Part shown: piece after piece, positions 48,742-60,183 of the stretch
How positions within the stretch are numbered: position 1 is the stretch's first letter
How the letters are laid out: each line of letters begins with the position of its first letter
DNA from: Hyparrhenia diplandra
Lineage: Eukaryota > Streptophyta > Magnoliopsida > Poales > Poaceae
DNA length: 64,000 nt
NCBI GenBank assembly: GCA_015847255.1
Contig: JADLZK010007661.1
Location: 92,100-156,099 of the forward strand
Direction of reading: 5' to 3'
Position numbers and translations under genes: made by a program
The notes under the pieces: generated by a model
Database searches by the model: none
What the model was told of the DNA's origin: nothing
What the model saw: only the letters and a program-made list of their open reading frames with translations

Positions 48742-51700
48742 TTACGCGACGCCACTCTCCGGCTTCCACATCACGTCCTTGAGCCCATTCGAGATGTTGT
48801 GGTAGAACTGTGCAATCCAATGCATGACAGAATTAGTTTATTTCGTTCGTTCCTAACGGCGTTCCAACCAAGTGTTTACATCACATTATGGACTACAAGT
48901 TCAATCAATCGAAATATATACCTTGTGGAATTCAAGGGTGTCGCCGTTGGACTTGCGCAGCTCAACCATGTACAGCGAAGGCGTGACCCAAAAAACCTTC
49001 AAGCATCAGGTAGTTTTTGTTTCAGTCTAGAACAGTACAACAGACCATACAGGAAGTATAGGCACAATCATGAAGATGTACCTCTGTTGCAATGGCCAGC
49101 TGACCTTTCCTTCCAGGGTTCTCCCCTTGTAGCTTCAGCTGTTGATTCATAAATTGTCGTCAGAGTAATGCTCAGATTAAATGGAACTATGCAAACAAGG
49201 TGCTGCATCCTGATTCTTAATTTCCAATACCTTATAGTTGCGCTTCTGAACATTGAAGCCCATGGGTCCTGCTGCTGCTTCGATTTTCGACAGTATCTCA
49301 TTTGCAGGAAGCCTTGATGCAAACCTTGTTTCTCGCTTAACAGGACCCTAGTAGTACAAGCATTGCAGGGCATTCATCAGTTGGGCAAAGGCATCATGGT
49401 TGCAGTCTAGTAGATTTCCTTAACATCTGTAGTTTAGGGTCATCAATTAAGATTATGAACGTACCGTTTGCTTCTCAAAGAGTGTCCGAGATTGAGTCCC
49501 TGAGATGTAGAGATTAACTCGAAAGCATTCATCACTGATGGTCTTTCTTCTCTCCTCTCAACAACAAGCTGTGCTGGCTCCTGCATTGAAACCAACTGTT
49601 TTTAGCATGCCCATACAGTGAGTTGTGAGATGATACAAATGAACTGTATGGTGCAAAAGCTTACCCCTGATTCATCGAAGATGGAGTTCACATCATCCAA
49701 ATTAACATCTGCTGTCTCAAATCTGGGAGGCTGATACCCCTTCTTGAACCACTCATTGTTAATGAGCTCTGCAATAGTTATTCTCTGCACAGGCCATAAA
49801 ACGATGATACAGAGTTATTAAACTTACAGATTCTGAACAGAACGAGTTAAAAATGATGACAATGAACAGTAGAACTTACAGTGTTAACATTAGGATCTAG
49901 TATTTTCTTGATGAGCTTCTTTGCACTTGTGGAGAACCAGGATGGGCAACTGAATTCTGCTTTGAAGATCTACATAATGAAACAGAGCAAGTTTCAAGCA
50001 ACCATTAAGAAAAAGGAAAAGCAAGTGCTTCTTGAGTTCTTGTCATGGTAGAGACTGATAAACCTTCTTGTAAAGCGACATTAGGTTTGAATCTTCAAAT
50101 GGGAGGTACCCCGCCATGAGGACAAAGAGAATCACTCCACATGACCATAGATCAGCCTTAGCTCCATCATACCCTTTATTGTTTATAACCTGTAGAGATG
50201 CAAGAGCACTGGACATGAGAACAAAATATTTTACTGAGTGGAAATAAGAACATAATTTGCATAGTTCTGATCAGTACCTCGGGAGCAACATAATTGGGAG
50301 TTCCACAGGTTGTATGCAGCAGACCATCCTCCTGCAAGTTAACAAAAGGATATCGAAAAATAATCAGCTGATTTGGAAAATATTCCATTTGTTAGGTACA
50401 GGTGTCATGAGACTCATGACATTAGTATTTTTATGCACATGTTTATCCCAAAAAAAAGGGCCAGTTTACTTACTCGGACTTGTTGAGATAGTGCGCTCAA
50501 TCCAAAATCTGAGACCTTGAGTGCGCCACTAGCATCAAGCAGAAGATTTTCAGGCTGAAAGAAAAAAGGGAAAGAACACATATCAATCAAACACAGTTTC
50601 CTGCTGAACCTGCACACTTCTCCATATAAACTGTCAAGCAATGCTACTCACCTTGAGATCACGGTGGTAGACGCCTCTGCTATGGCAGTAATCGACAGCG
50701 TTGATCAGCTGCTGGAAATACTTCCTTGCATCATCCTCTTTCAGCCTTCCACGCGAAGCCTAATCCACACCATGATTGCAAATTCATCACACGTTGAGTC
50801 AGACCAGAGCACATGATGATTCAGACAAGCTACAAAGAGACAGACACTCACGATTTTGTCGAAAAGTTCGCCACCGGTGACAAGCTCCATGACTATGTAG
50901 ATCTTTGTCTTGCTGGCCATCACCTTCATGAGAGGACACACACGACATAAGTGGACAGACAGACATGGAAGTGGACAAGGACACAAACGAGGGGACAAAA
51001 AGGTAAAAACTCATCGAGCAACAGGTAGCAACAGACAATCAGTAGTACTCGGAAAGCATAGTTTTCACTTTTTGAAAAGATCAATGAAGACATAGTTTGG
51101 TCCAACGTTTAGCATCAGTTCATTATTCATCCAAAGAAATATTTCTTTCTTAGTGGGGAGAAGAACAGATAATTCAGTTCATTATTTATCCATCAGTCTT
51201 GAGGATTAATCCCTGGAAAAACATATACTACCTCATACATCCGGATGACGTTGGGGTGCCTGATGAGCTTCATGGTCGAAATCTCTCGCTTTATCTGCAA
51301 GAACAGCAACAGCACGAACGCGTCAAAAATTCAGAAACCGGCCTGGAAGTCAGAGGACAAAGCTGACCATCCCAACCAACCAAACAACGACGCACACGTC
51401 CCAACGGAAGGCGGGCGAGAGCGAGACGACGACGAAACGAGACGCCCGTGCTCCGTGCTCGCCTGCCTGCTACCGTCAAAGCTCGCCAGCGGGTGTATTA
51501 ATTCTAACAGGGTGGTAGGCCAACGTTTTTTGTAATTTAATTTTCAGACGAGATGATTCCATTTTTCGCATGGCGGCGGCTCTAGAGAAATTTGCTGAAA
51601 GAGGACAAATTCTTTCTGACGCAACTTGCTTAGCAGCGAAGCCAAAGAGAAGTGTGGAGTAATGGAAAGGAGCGTGAATTCAAGTTACAGCCGACTTGCA

Positions 51701-52347
51701 AACGTGTTTCTTTCTTTTCCCCTGTAAGAATCAACAGGAGGTGAGGAACAGCTAGCACGTGATGAAAAGGAAACAGACACGAGAGCGCACGCCTCCTATA
51801 CAACTCATCCAAGGAGGTCATGATCCTTCAATGGAGGAGCAAACAACGCATGGAGAGAGAGACAGAATCTTTCGTCATGGGTTCTATTTCTTCAGATTAG
51901 AAAAGAAGGAACTGAATGGAACACGAAAGACGAAACACGTAATAATATATATATACATATATATAAGAGATAAAAAAAGAGAGAATTTTTCGTCCTGGCT
52001 ATAATCTTGATCTTGAGAGGAAAAAGAAGGAACTTTGGTTTTTTGATGAAAAAAAAAAAAAAAGAAACTGAATGGAACAGGAACACGTAACAGAGCAGGA
52101 ACAGAGAAGAAGATGGTGAAGCAGAGAGATGGAGACAGGGGGAATCGATGGCATGGCATGGCATGGTTTTGTTTACCTGGGCGATCATCTTGTGCTTGAG
52201 GACCTTCTCCTTGTCGAGGATCTTGATGGCGACATTCTCGCCAGTCTCGACGTTCCTGGCGAACTTGACCTTGGCGAAGGTGCCTTCGCCGAGGGTCCGC
52301 CCGAGCTCGTACCGCCCCACCCGGGTCCGGCCCACGGACACGCTCAT
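48742..52347 (-). CDS. CIPK23: CBL-interacting protein kinase, CIPK23 type, 14 exons
   Basis: This Ser/Thr kinase is activated by Ca2+-bound CBL proteins at membranes. CIPK23 orthologues regulate K+ and nitrate uptake. The exons are 52177-52347, 51232-51294, 50852-50923, 50652-50759, 50474-50554, 50278-50331, 50064-50189, 49880-49969, 49665-49784, 49465-49580, 49231-49347, 49082-49138, 48922-48996 and 48742-48807, all GT-AG, giving about 438 residues. Visible motifs are the glycine loop LGEGTFAKV, VAIKI lysine, YHRDLKPEN, DFG, activation loop to APE, NAF motif (NAFELIS) and the phosphatase-interaction domain (LPANEILSKIEAA). The start MSVSVGRTRVGRYELG matches rice CIPK23 as I know it. One base is missing near 49486, between GLNLG and TLFEKQ; without it the PPI domain is lost. 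VFWVTP replaces the usual VFEVTP, and the C-terminus is short. Confidence 0.93.
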
Positions 52348-53560
52348 CTTCGATCCTATCTGTCACTCTTTCTTTCCTTCCTTCTTCCCGGGCTCCGGCG
52401 GCCGGTGGGATCGATCGGCGAAAGACGACGACGTACGTCCTAGATCCGAAAAAAGATGGGTTGTTGCGCGCGCGGCGGCGGCGGCGGCGGCGGCGAGCCT
52501 AAGACCTCTTCTTGTCGCAGGGTCTCCACTGGACGAACAGCTCCTGGTGCTCCTCGCCTTGCTGCCGATGCCGCATCAGGCCTCGCCTCGCTGTACGTCG
52601 CTCACTGGTGTGTCAGTGCAGCCGCGGCGCGCTGCGGCATGGGACGGCAAAGGATCGATCGGCTGGTGGCGAGGCGACCAGGTGGCGGAGGGAGAGCTTT
52701 TGGGTAATGGTGGCTGGTGATGGTGGGTCGGGTAGCGGAGGCGAGGAGGAGACGGGAGCTGGGTATCTATAGGCGAGGCGAGGCGGGGGCGGTTGGGACT
52801 CGGGTGGGAGACGAGGAAAGCGCCCGCGCTCCCCTCGCGTCGCGTGACGAACCATTGGAAGGACGCCTTCCCAGAGACTTCTCCTCATTTACCGCCTTCT
52901 CCTGGTTAATTAGTTACTTGTTACCGTGTGGTTATGGTAAACTTGTAGGATAATATTTTGACATTTTATTTAATTTATATTATATATATAATTTAAAATT
53001 ATAATTATACTTGTGTGTAACTAGTTCCTATGTATAGGACTGAAGTAATCATTGTTCACAATACCATAATTAACAGAAATTGAATAAATTATTATTACTG
53101 TACTAATTTGATTCTAATATGTAAAAGAAACACTCTTTAAGTTAAGGTGGGGGATAAGTTTGTTTAGGACTAATATTAGATGTTGTGTGAAGTGCACTCG
53201 TCTGAAGCCAAAAAGGCATATTCGTGATCCGCTGATGGTGACGGTGTGGGCCCAGGTGGACAAATAAAATCGTTGAGGCCACCGGCCGGACAGGTGTAGA
53301 TATCCGGTAGCTTAGCTTGATCTCCCATGGTTTCACTCTTGACCTCGGTTGATCCTCCACCAGTAGTTAAAAAAACAAGGTAAAAATAATAACAAACGCC
53401 CGGGAAACCATATCGATCCGTGCAAAGAATGGTAGAATGGAGTTGAGGGAGGTGATACTGAGGCAATGAGTTTCCTACGTTGGGAAGTGGTTGAATATTG
53501 GGAGATACAGTTGATGTGTCTCCCACGTTTCTTTGAAAATGAGACGTTGGTTACATGGTG
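52348..53560. other. 5' flank of the CIPK gene and intergenic DNA
   Basis: 52348-52800 is GC-rich and is the probable leader and promoter of the minus-strand kinase gene. A weak TATA-like ctatagata lies near 52,768 on the minus strand. The segment 52,950-53,140 is AT-rich. Short overlapping minus-strand frames at 53142-53614 show no known domain. Confidence 0.4.
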
Positions 53561-55750
53561 CTGGAGGACTTGGGTACTAGACTCTTCTACCTTGTTTTTC
53601 TTGCATTGTATCATATCCCGCTTTGCTCAATGTTGGTGCTAGTATGATGCGCACTTTCGGTTTTGTATCGCAGCGGGTTTTGTTTGAGGCGTGGACGGGT
53701 GATGTTATTGGGGATTGGGGGTTTTTCTTTTCTTTGCCTTGTGCGCCTCGATGTGTATGCTTGGTGATATCCCGCTTTTGCTCAATGTTGGTGCTAGTAT
53801 GATGCGCTTTTCGGTTTTATATGCGAGCGGTTTTTTGTTTGAGGCGTGGACGGGTTATGTTATTGGGGATTGGGGTTTTTTTTTTGCCTTGTACGTCTCG
53901 ATGTGTATGCTTGGTGCTAGCTCGTAAAATTAGGTTGTGACAAAAACAATATGTGGACGTGCCTCGTCATCCATGTCTCATATGTGTTTGTTTCTTTTTG
54001 GCACGAATAATGACTATCAACAAAATAGCAATGCATCCTTCTTTTTACACTATTATATGATAATCTTTTCATGGGAAATAAGTACATTATCGACCCCTAT
54101 TTTTGTGTCCATATTACAATATGTATTGTCATTGCTCTTGCTTTTTTCCATGCAATGGTGTGTAATCACTTCTTCATTTAGGTCTGGCATTACAACTTTT
54201 TCATTTTTAGCTTGTGTTAATTTACAATGCCATGTAAAAGGTGAGCATAACAAATATTATGGATGTGTGCTTGCTTTTAGACTATTAAGTTACATGCTAA
54301 CCATCTAGATGTGTTATCACTACTCTTTTTTCTCGATATGTCTATCATTCATGCACTTGTGTTGTGAAATGTTTGTTTCCTTTTTGTATGTTCAAGGTGT
54401 AACTAGATTTATTCTTGCCTTAACAAGGGCACAAATTAGTTGTATAATGTTTCGAATTGTATGAACCATGGTAAAAGAGTGTATTGAAATATTTAAATAA
54501 AAGTTCTTCTAAAACTCTTTGGAAATGGAAATGATTACCTCACCACAAGAGTAAAAGTCTAAAGTCATCACTCAATACAAATATAAAGTAGTTGTAGACA
54601 ACTCAGGTACTACCCTTGCCATTATTGTTGAATGACTGGTGGGTTTACTTAAAATGTTTGATATTGTTTGTCTTTTAGATTAAGACATTTTTTCCATAGT
54701 TCAATCATTGTAAATGTAGTGAACTTCATGTGAGGTGCACGCATCTAAACTTCACAAGAACGTTGCACATTCAAGATGCTGATTGAATTTGGGAGTTAGA
54801 TGTGCTCCAAATTATTACTACACCATCCATAGTACTTAATTGTGCTAAAAAGTTTTTCTAGATGCTTGATTATTAAAATTGATTGTACTGTTGTTATATT
54901 AGATGTTGTGTCTGCCACTTTTTTTCTGAAAATAAATGTTGGGACACATGTATGGTGCCGGATTAGTCTAGGCTTTTCCTGCCTTGTTTTTCTTATATCC
55001 CACTCTACTCAATGTTGTTGCTGACATGGTGCGCCCTCAGTGTAGGAGGTTTGTTTTTAGTGTGAATAGTGACGTGTATTTTTTTTTTTTTTTTCATCTT
55101 GTCTCAGTGCATATACTTTGTGGTAGCTATGAAATCAAGTATGGGCAAAAATTACATTGCATGGTGCATTGTATACAGTATTTGTTTGTTTAGTGACACT
55201 TGACTTTCAACAAAACAACGATATATGGATGCTTACTTTTATAAATACTAATTAAAGTATGTGATTATTGTTTTTGGATAGATTATTACTGCTTCATCAA
55301 AAAGAATCACATTCATGCATTTGTGTTGTCTATATTTACTTGAGAGAGAAGTTTTCTAAAAAATCCTTTTCTTAATCAATTAATAAGCATACAACTAAAT
55401 TTTTGACTTCTCAAGGAGAAAAATACAAGAATGCATTGGAATACTAAAAGAAAACTATGTATGTAACCATTTTCAAACCAATGTGTGACACCCACACCTC
55501 TAGAAGTTGTAAGGTGCCACTCAATACAATATAAGGTATTGTGCGAACAAGTTCAATTTGTTGTGTCATACCATTGTTGTTGGACCATGGACATATTTAC
55601 TTAAAATTGCCCATTGCATTGATTTTTTTCTTTTTCGCCCAATACCATATTGTAGAGTTCATCCTTTTTCCTAACTGTATTGTATTACATGCTAAAAAGT
55701 ATAAATTATGGATGCTGATCGAGTTCAAGCATTGGATTTGCTCCTAGTCC
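53560..55750. repeat. Diverged direct duplication, period about 1.3 kb
   Basis: Landmarks recur in order. 'accttgtttttct' then 'tatccc' is at 53590 and 54982. 'gactatcaacaaaatagcaa' at 54010 resembles 'gactttcaacaaaacaacga' at 55203. 'cactcaatacaaatataaa' at 54570 resembles 'cactcaatacaatataagg' at 55520. 'atttacttaaaat' is at 54645 and 55590. There is no coding potential. It may be one transposon inserted twice or an old local duplication. Confidence 0.5.
53612..53925. repeat. Tandem repeat, 2 x about 150 bp
   Basis: Two adjacent units share 'tatcccgcttt', 'gctcaatgttggtgctagta', 'tgatgcgc', 'gttttgtttgaggcgtggac', 'gttattggggattgggg' and 'ctcgatgtgtatgcttggtg'. A more diverged relative lies at about 54985-55135. 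Confidence 0.85.
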
Positions 55751-55760
55751 AAACTAAATA

Positions 55761-56006
55761 ACTGGATCCGTTTCAAATTATAAAACGTTTGATTTTTTTT
55801 GCCAAAATATTTGACCACTCCTCGCTTATTCAAAATTATGTGTAAAATATTATTTCTTCTGTTGTGACTTACTTTATTAATAAAAGTACTTCAAGTATGA
55901 CTTAGATTTGTGTGTATTTGCACATATTGTTTGAATAAGATTATAAGACAAGTAATCAAACTTTTAGTCAAAAACTTAAATATGTTTTAATTTGGAACTA
56001 AGGTAG
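55761..56006. mobile_element. Degenerate Stowaway-like MITE
   Basis: The left end reads ctggatccgtttcaaattat, a decayed form of the usual CTCCCTCCGTTTCAAATTAT. The right end reads aatttggaactaaggtag. TA flanks both ends. The interior motif 'ttttagtcaaaaact' is usual for the group. Both ends are mutated, so this is less certain than the other MITEs. Confidence 0.6.
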
Positions 56007-56009
56007 TAA

Positions 56010-57331
56010 TTGACTTCAGCAGATTGCACGTGTGGTGGACAAAAGGCGCGGCTTTCACACAGACAAATGCATGTCCTTCTAGAATCCAGATGTCGACTGA
56101 AAGTCTGAAACCGACGAGCCATTTGACCGACTGCCCTGCTCTCTAGTGATGAAAATGTATTGTCACTGAATTCTTCTAATTTCTTGCGTCATTACTGCAT
56201 TATTGTCACTGAATAGTTAAATTTCCATATAGGACAATTTTCAGACTGACCGGTGCTAATCAATTCCGACGACCGTTTAGTGGGGCTCCAAAATCCAAAT
56301 TCTAGAGGTAAAAGCGACGACTTGCATTGGATGTGTACAGTACTAGCTCGAAACAAAAAAAAATTCAATGCGACACCGTCACACCCCGCTCCCGTACGAC
56401 ACTACTAGCTTATAATTACTTAATTATTACTGGCAGGTAATTATCCAATGGCTGGGGATCAGTACTTGCAATACGTAATGTAACGCAAGTAGTAAATTAT
56501 TAGGGGAAAATGTATAGTAGTAGGTAGTAGCTGTCAATTTACCTTGGAATAGTATTGTTGAAAGTTGAACCATATGAAGATGGAAATTGGCATCCAGTCG
56601 AGACTTTTGAACACGAGAGTGCATACGTACGTCTGCCGTTCGATGTATAAGAGCCAGCCAATCCTGAATCTATTCGTTCCATCCTTCATTTGTGTGTGGT
56701 GTGCTCTTCTCGATCTCTCCGTATAGTATTAATCATCTCCTCCTATCCTTACAAGTTATTGACTGTCCTTTTTTAAAGTTTGATTTAAAATTACTGAATA
56801 ATAATAATAAAAAGATAATTTCTGGATTTAAAATAACTGAATAATAAAAAGGATAATTTCTGGCCCATCCTTTTAAGAATCTGTTTGAAGATCTTCTACC
56901 GCGTGGCTCACTTCACTTGCTTCGGTACCAGAACGCCAAAGCCAAAGCCATTTTTTCTGGACTTTGGATCCTCCCTTCGGTTTCTATGTATATGCTAAGG
57001 ATGAGCATACATGTATGTTATGTTTCATCTAAAGTTTAGCTGACTAAAGTACTAAACTTTAGACAACTAAATTAAATGTGCCCCACCGGAAAATATTTTT
57101 AAAAAAGCCTAAGTTTGCTTACAGGCACAAAATTGAGGTAAAAAAATCAATTAACTTTTTTTTTGCTGGTTCAAACCCACACAGAATGCTTACCTCTAGA
57201 TCTACTGAGTTACCATATATAGGCCGGTATATCCCTGCCGACGGATAAATCACCTGCCGTGGCAGAGCTTGAGCATGAAACTAGAAGGGTCCATTAATAT
57301 GTTACAAAATGTAATAAAAGAGGGGAATATT
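56010..57331. other. Intergenic, nothing recognised
   Basis: AT-rich sequence with no sustained frame. It includes a short duplicated piece at 56780-56870 ('taaaattactgaataataa' and 'taaaataactgaataataa'). Confidence 0.4.
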
Positions 57332-57347
57332 AGTATTTATTTATTAT

Positions 57348-60167
57348 AGACAGCGCATTAAGTTGGACCTCAGTTCCCGACCGTTGCTCTCCCCGGGCGG
57401 AGGGCGACCGTCCCACCGTCGCCGGCGCCGGTGGCCCCACCGGCCCTGGCGCCCGCTCCTGCTCCGCCTCCACCTCCCCCGCGTCCGTCCCCTCCTCCCG
57501 CCCTCGGGTCCCCCTCCTTCTCCTCGTCCTCGCCGCGCGGTGTGGCCGGCCCGCGAGACGCCGCCGCCCTCCCCGCCGGCCGGCGACCGCTCCTCCCCCC
57601 CACCGCCCGGGGGGCGGATCCGGCCGTGCCTCCGCCCCTCTCCCCTCCTCCCTCTCCTCCCCTTTCCTTTCCTTCCCCACGCAGGGCCGTCCCGCATGAC
57701 CCGCTCACGCCATCGTCGCGGTTCTCGGCGGCCCACCCGGCTCCACCGCCACGGGCCAGGAGAGAGCGGCCGGATCCGGTGCCCGGCGAGGCGGATCAGC
57801 GGCTCGCGGCATCCGCCGCCCGTGGGCGGCGACGAGCGCCCCCCCCTTCCGGCTCCGCGCCCGCGTTCTGCAGGCTGGTAGGTGGCGCCGCGACGCCTGA
57901 CGCCGCACCGACGCCTGGTGGGGATGCGGCCCCCGCCGCCCGCAGACAGGGGATGGGCGCGCCAACGACCGCCACCGCCCGCCCGCAGGCCGGGTCTTCT
58001 CCCCACCTCCTCCCCGCCGCCGGTCACGCATGCGGGGAGGCGCCGCCCGCATACGCCGCGGGCCACCGGCTCCACTACCGCCGCTAAATGGGTGACCCGT
58101 CGCCGGCAACTCGCCCACCCGCCGCCTCGCGGCCGCCTCGGTGGCCGCGGGTGGCCGCCAAGGCCATCACCCAGTCGCCGCCGGCTGCCGGCCGGCCCAT
58201 GGGGGCGGATCTTGGCTGTTGCCGCCACCGACGCGATGCCTGACGGCCGCCGTGGTGGGGTCGACCGCCGTTGGGCTCGCCCGGCCAGGGACGCCCGTCC
58301 ATGCCCCCTCGGGAGGCGGTCTCCACCGGGCGGCGGGGGGCCCTTTCTCCGGAGGCGGTGACCCTACTTTCCCTCCACGGGAAGGTCCAAGGAGATGCGT
58401 TGGGTGGACAACTTCTCCGAGTGCTCTGACGATGAGGATGTGGTCGCCGAGCCGAGGCCCCTCACCGTCGCTACGGCAAGACATCTTGCCATCCACTCGC
58501 GGGGGCTCCGGTGGGGAACCGCTCCCCCGCCGGTCACGCCAACCCTCCGCCGAGGGCCCGCCCGCCGTCGTCGTCGTCGTCGCCGAGCCACCGGGGGCGC
58601 CCCAGCCGCTCGTGTGCCCGCTCTTCCCGGCTGACTCGGACCTCGGCTCGTCGAGCGAGGTGCCCATGCACCATCGGCTCGGTCATCGTCTTCCTCACCG
58701 CCCTTCAACTTCCCAATGTCGCACGCACCGAGCGGCAGCGCGGTTGGCGCCGATGGCTTCACGCTGGTTCAGAGCCGTTCCGGGCGCGTCGCGTGCACCA
58801 CCTCCCCTCGTCGCCGCCCGTGCCCGTCCGCTCCGCCGGCCCGCTTCAACCGCTGGCGCCCGACCACGCCGCCGCCGGCGCACCTCTTCTTCCCGCTGCC
58901 TCTGCCGCTGCGGGCACGGCGTCATCGGGCACCGGATCGCAAGCACCGCTACCTTCACCGTCCTTCACGCCCTTGAAGAAGCCGTGCGCTGCGCACCCAC
59001 CTCCGTGGTGGTGTCGCCGGTGGCGGCGGCAAGGGGGCTCTTGGCGCGTCGCGAACCACACGGGCGCCGATCCGTGTTGGAGAGATCTGGTCGCGCTCCC
59101 TCGGACGTCGACGATGCAGACGCCTACAGCAGGTGGGCCCTCGCTGGCGACGCATGCGCCTTCGGTGAGTGGGGGACGCCCGGTGTGGTCGCCGCCGGCG
59201 GGCGGGCGGCGGCGACCGGCGTAGGCCGTCGAGGGTGGGCAGCCTCGCCAACGGCACACCGTTGACCCATGGATGTCGCCGGTCAACTCTCCAAACGACC
59301 CACACGGCCGTCTCGTCGACCCGTTGGAGAGCGAACCACGTATGGTCGCTGGAGCCTCCCGCTGGGGAGACCCCCATGCTTGTGGAGATCGTGCGCCTCC
59401 CCGTTCTCCCGCACCGCGCTCTTGCAGACGCGTCCGCTCTTCACCTCCCACCCCCTCCGGTGCGAGGGCCGACCGGTGGGCTGAGTTGCAGGCGGCGTGA
59501 GCTCGCGACCTCTTGCCGTCGCCGGCGATCCCAGAGGCCCCTCCGCTACAAGAGGAACTTGCTGCTCCCGCGAGCCTCTCCCGGCGCACCGCTCGACGAG
59601 GCCACCGCCATCGCAACGATCCCGTAAGGAGATTGAAGACGGATATGCGTCTTGGATTGCCATCGCCAATTCTCAGAGTCGGGCCACGCCACGCCGTAGA
59701 CACGCGCTCCGGCCTCTACCCACACCCCGCGGTCGTAGTGGCCGTGTGCCGCGACAACCTAGGGTCGGTAATGCGACCTTGCGGGGCCCCAGCGTGTTGT
59801 CGCGAAGTTGGGCCGCTGGTGGGACGCGGGGAGAGGCTCCACTGTCATCGAGGAGAAGGTCGAGAACCCTCTTTAGGCAAGGCATGCCGCCGCCAAGCGC
59901 CGCCGAGATGTTTCTTGATGGACGTTTTTGACCTCTCCGCCATGGAGCTGAATTTGAGGGGCTCAGCCGTCGAGGAGGCCCTAGTGCAGCTACGGTCGGC
60001 CGCTGCATTTTGTCGCAAATTGGGCACCATGTAATCCCAACCGTGTTGTATCAAAGAGTGGTTAGGTTTTCTCTTCGTAATCGTTTGGTTACCGTTGCTT
60101 TTTTGTATTTTGAACTTTATTCTGCTTTAATGAAATACGCGTAACGGCGCGGTCTCGAAAAAAAAAA
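57348..60167 (+). mobile_element. ORF1-only LINE with a perfect 16-bp target duplication
   Basis: AGTATTTATTTATTAT flanks the element exactly at 57332-57347 and 60168-60183. The right end reads ctttaatgaaat, a hairpin (CGCG...CGCG), ggtctcg and A(11), so it lies in plus orientation. The 2.8-kb body is GC-rich. Pieces such as MRWVDNFSECSDDEDVVAEP at 58395 and GADGFTLVQSRSGR near 58745 resemble grass L1 ORF1 proteins, and the frame ending at 60034 closes with a short conserved-looking tail (LNLRGSAVEEALVQLRSA). No endonuclease or reverse transcriptase is present. The long GC-rich frames here are not host genes. Confidence 0.85.
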
Positions 60168-60183
60168 AGTATTTATTTATTAT

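Noticed and set aside
58141..59265. Long open frame of 374 codons read as a host gene
   Set aside because: It lies between perfect 16-bp target duplications, has skewed GC-rich composition and is open in several overlapping frames.
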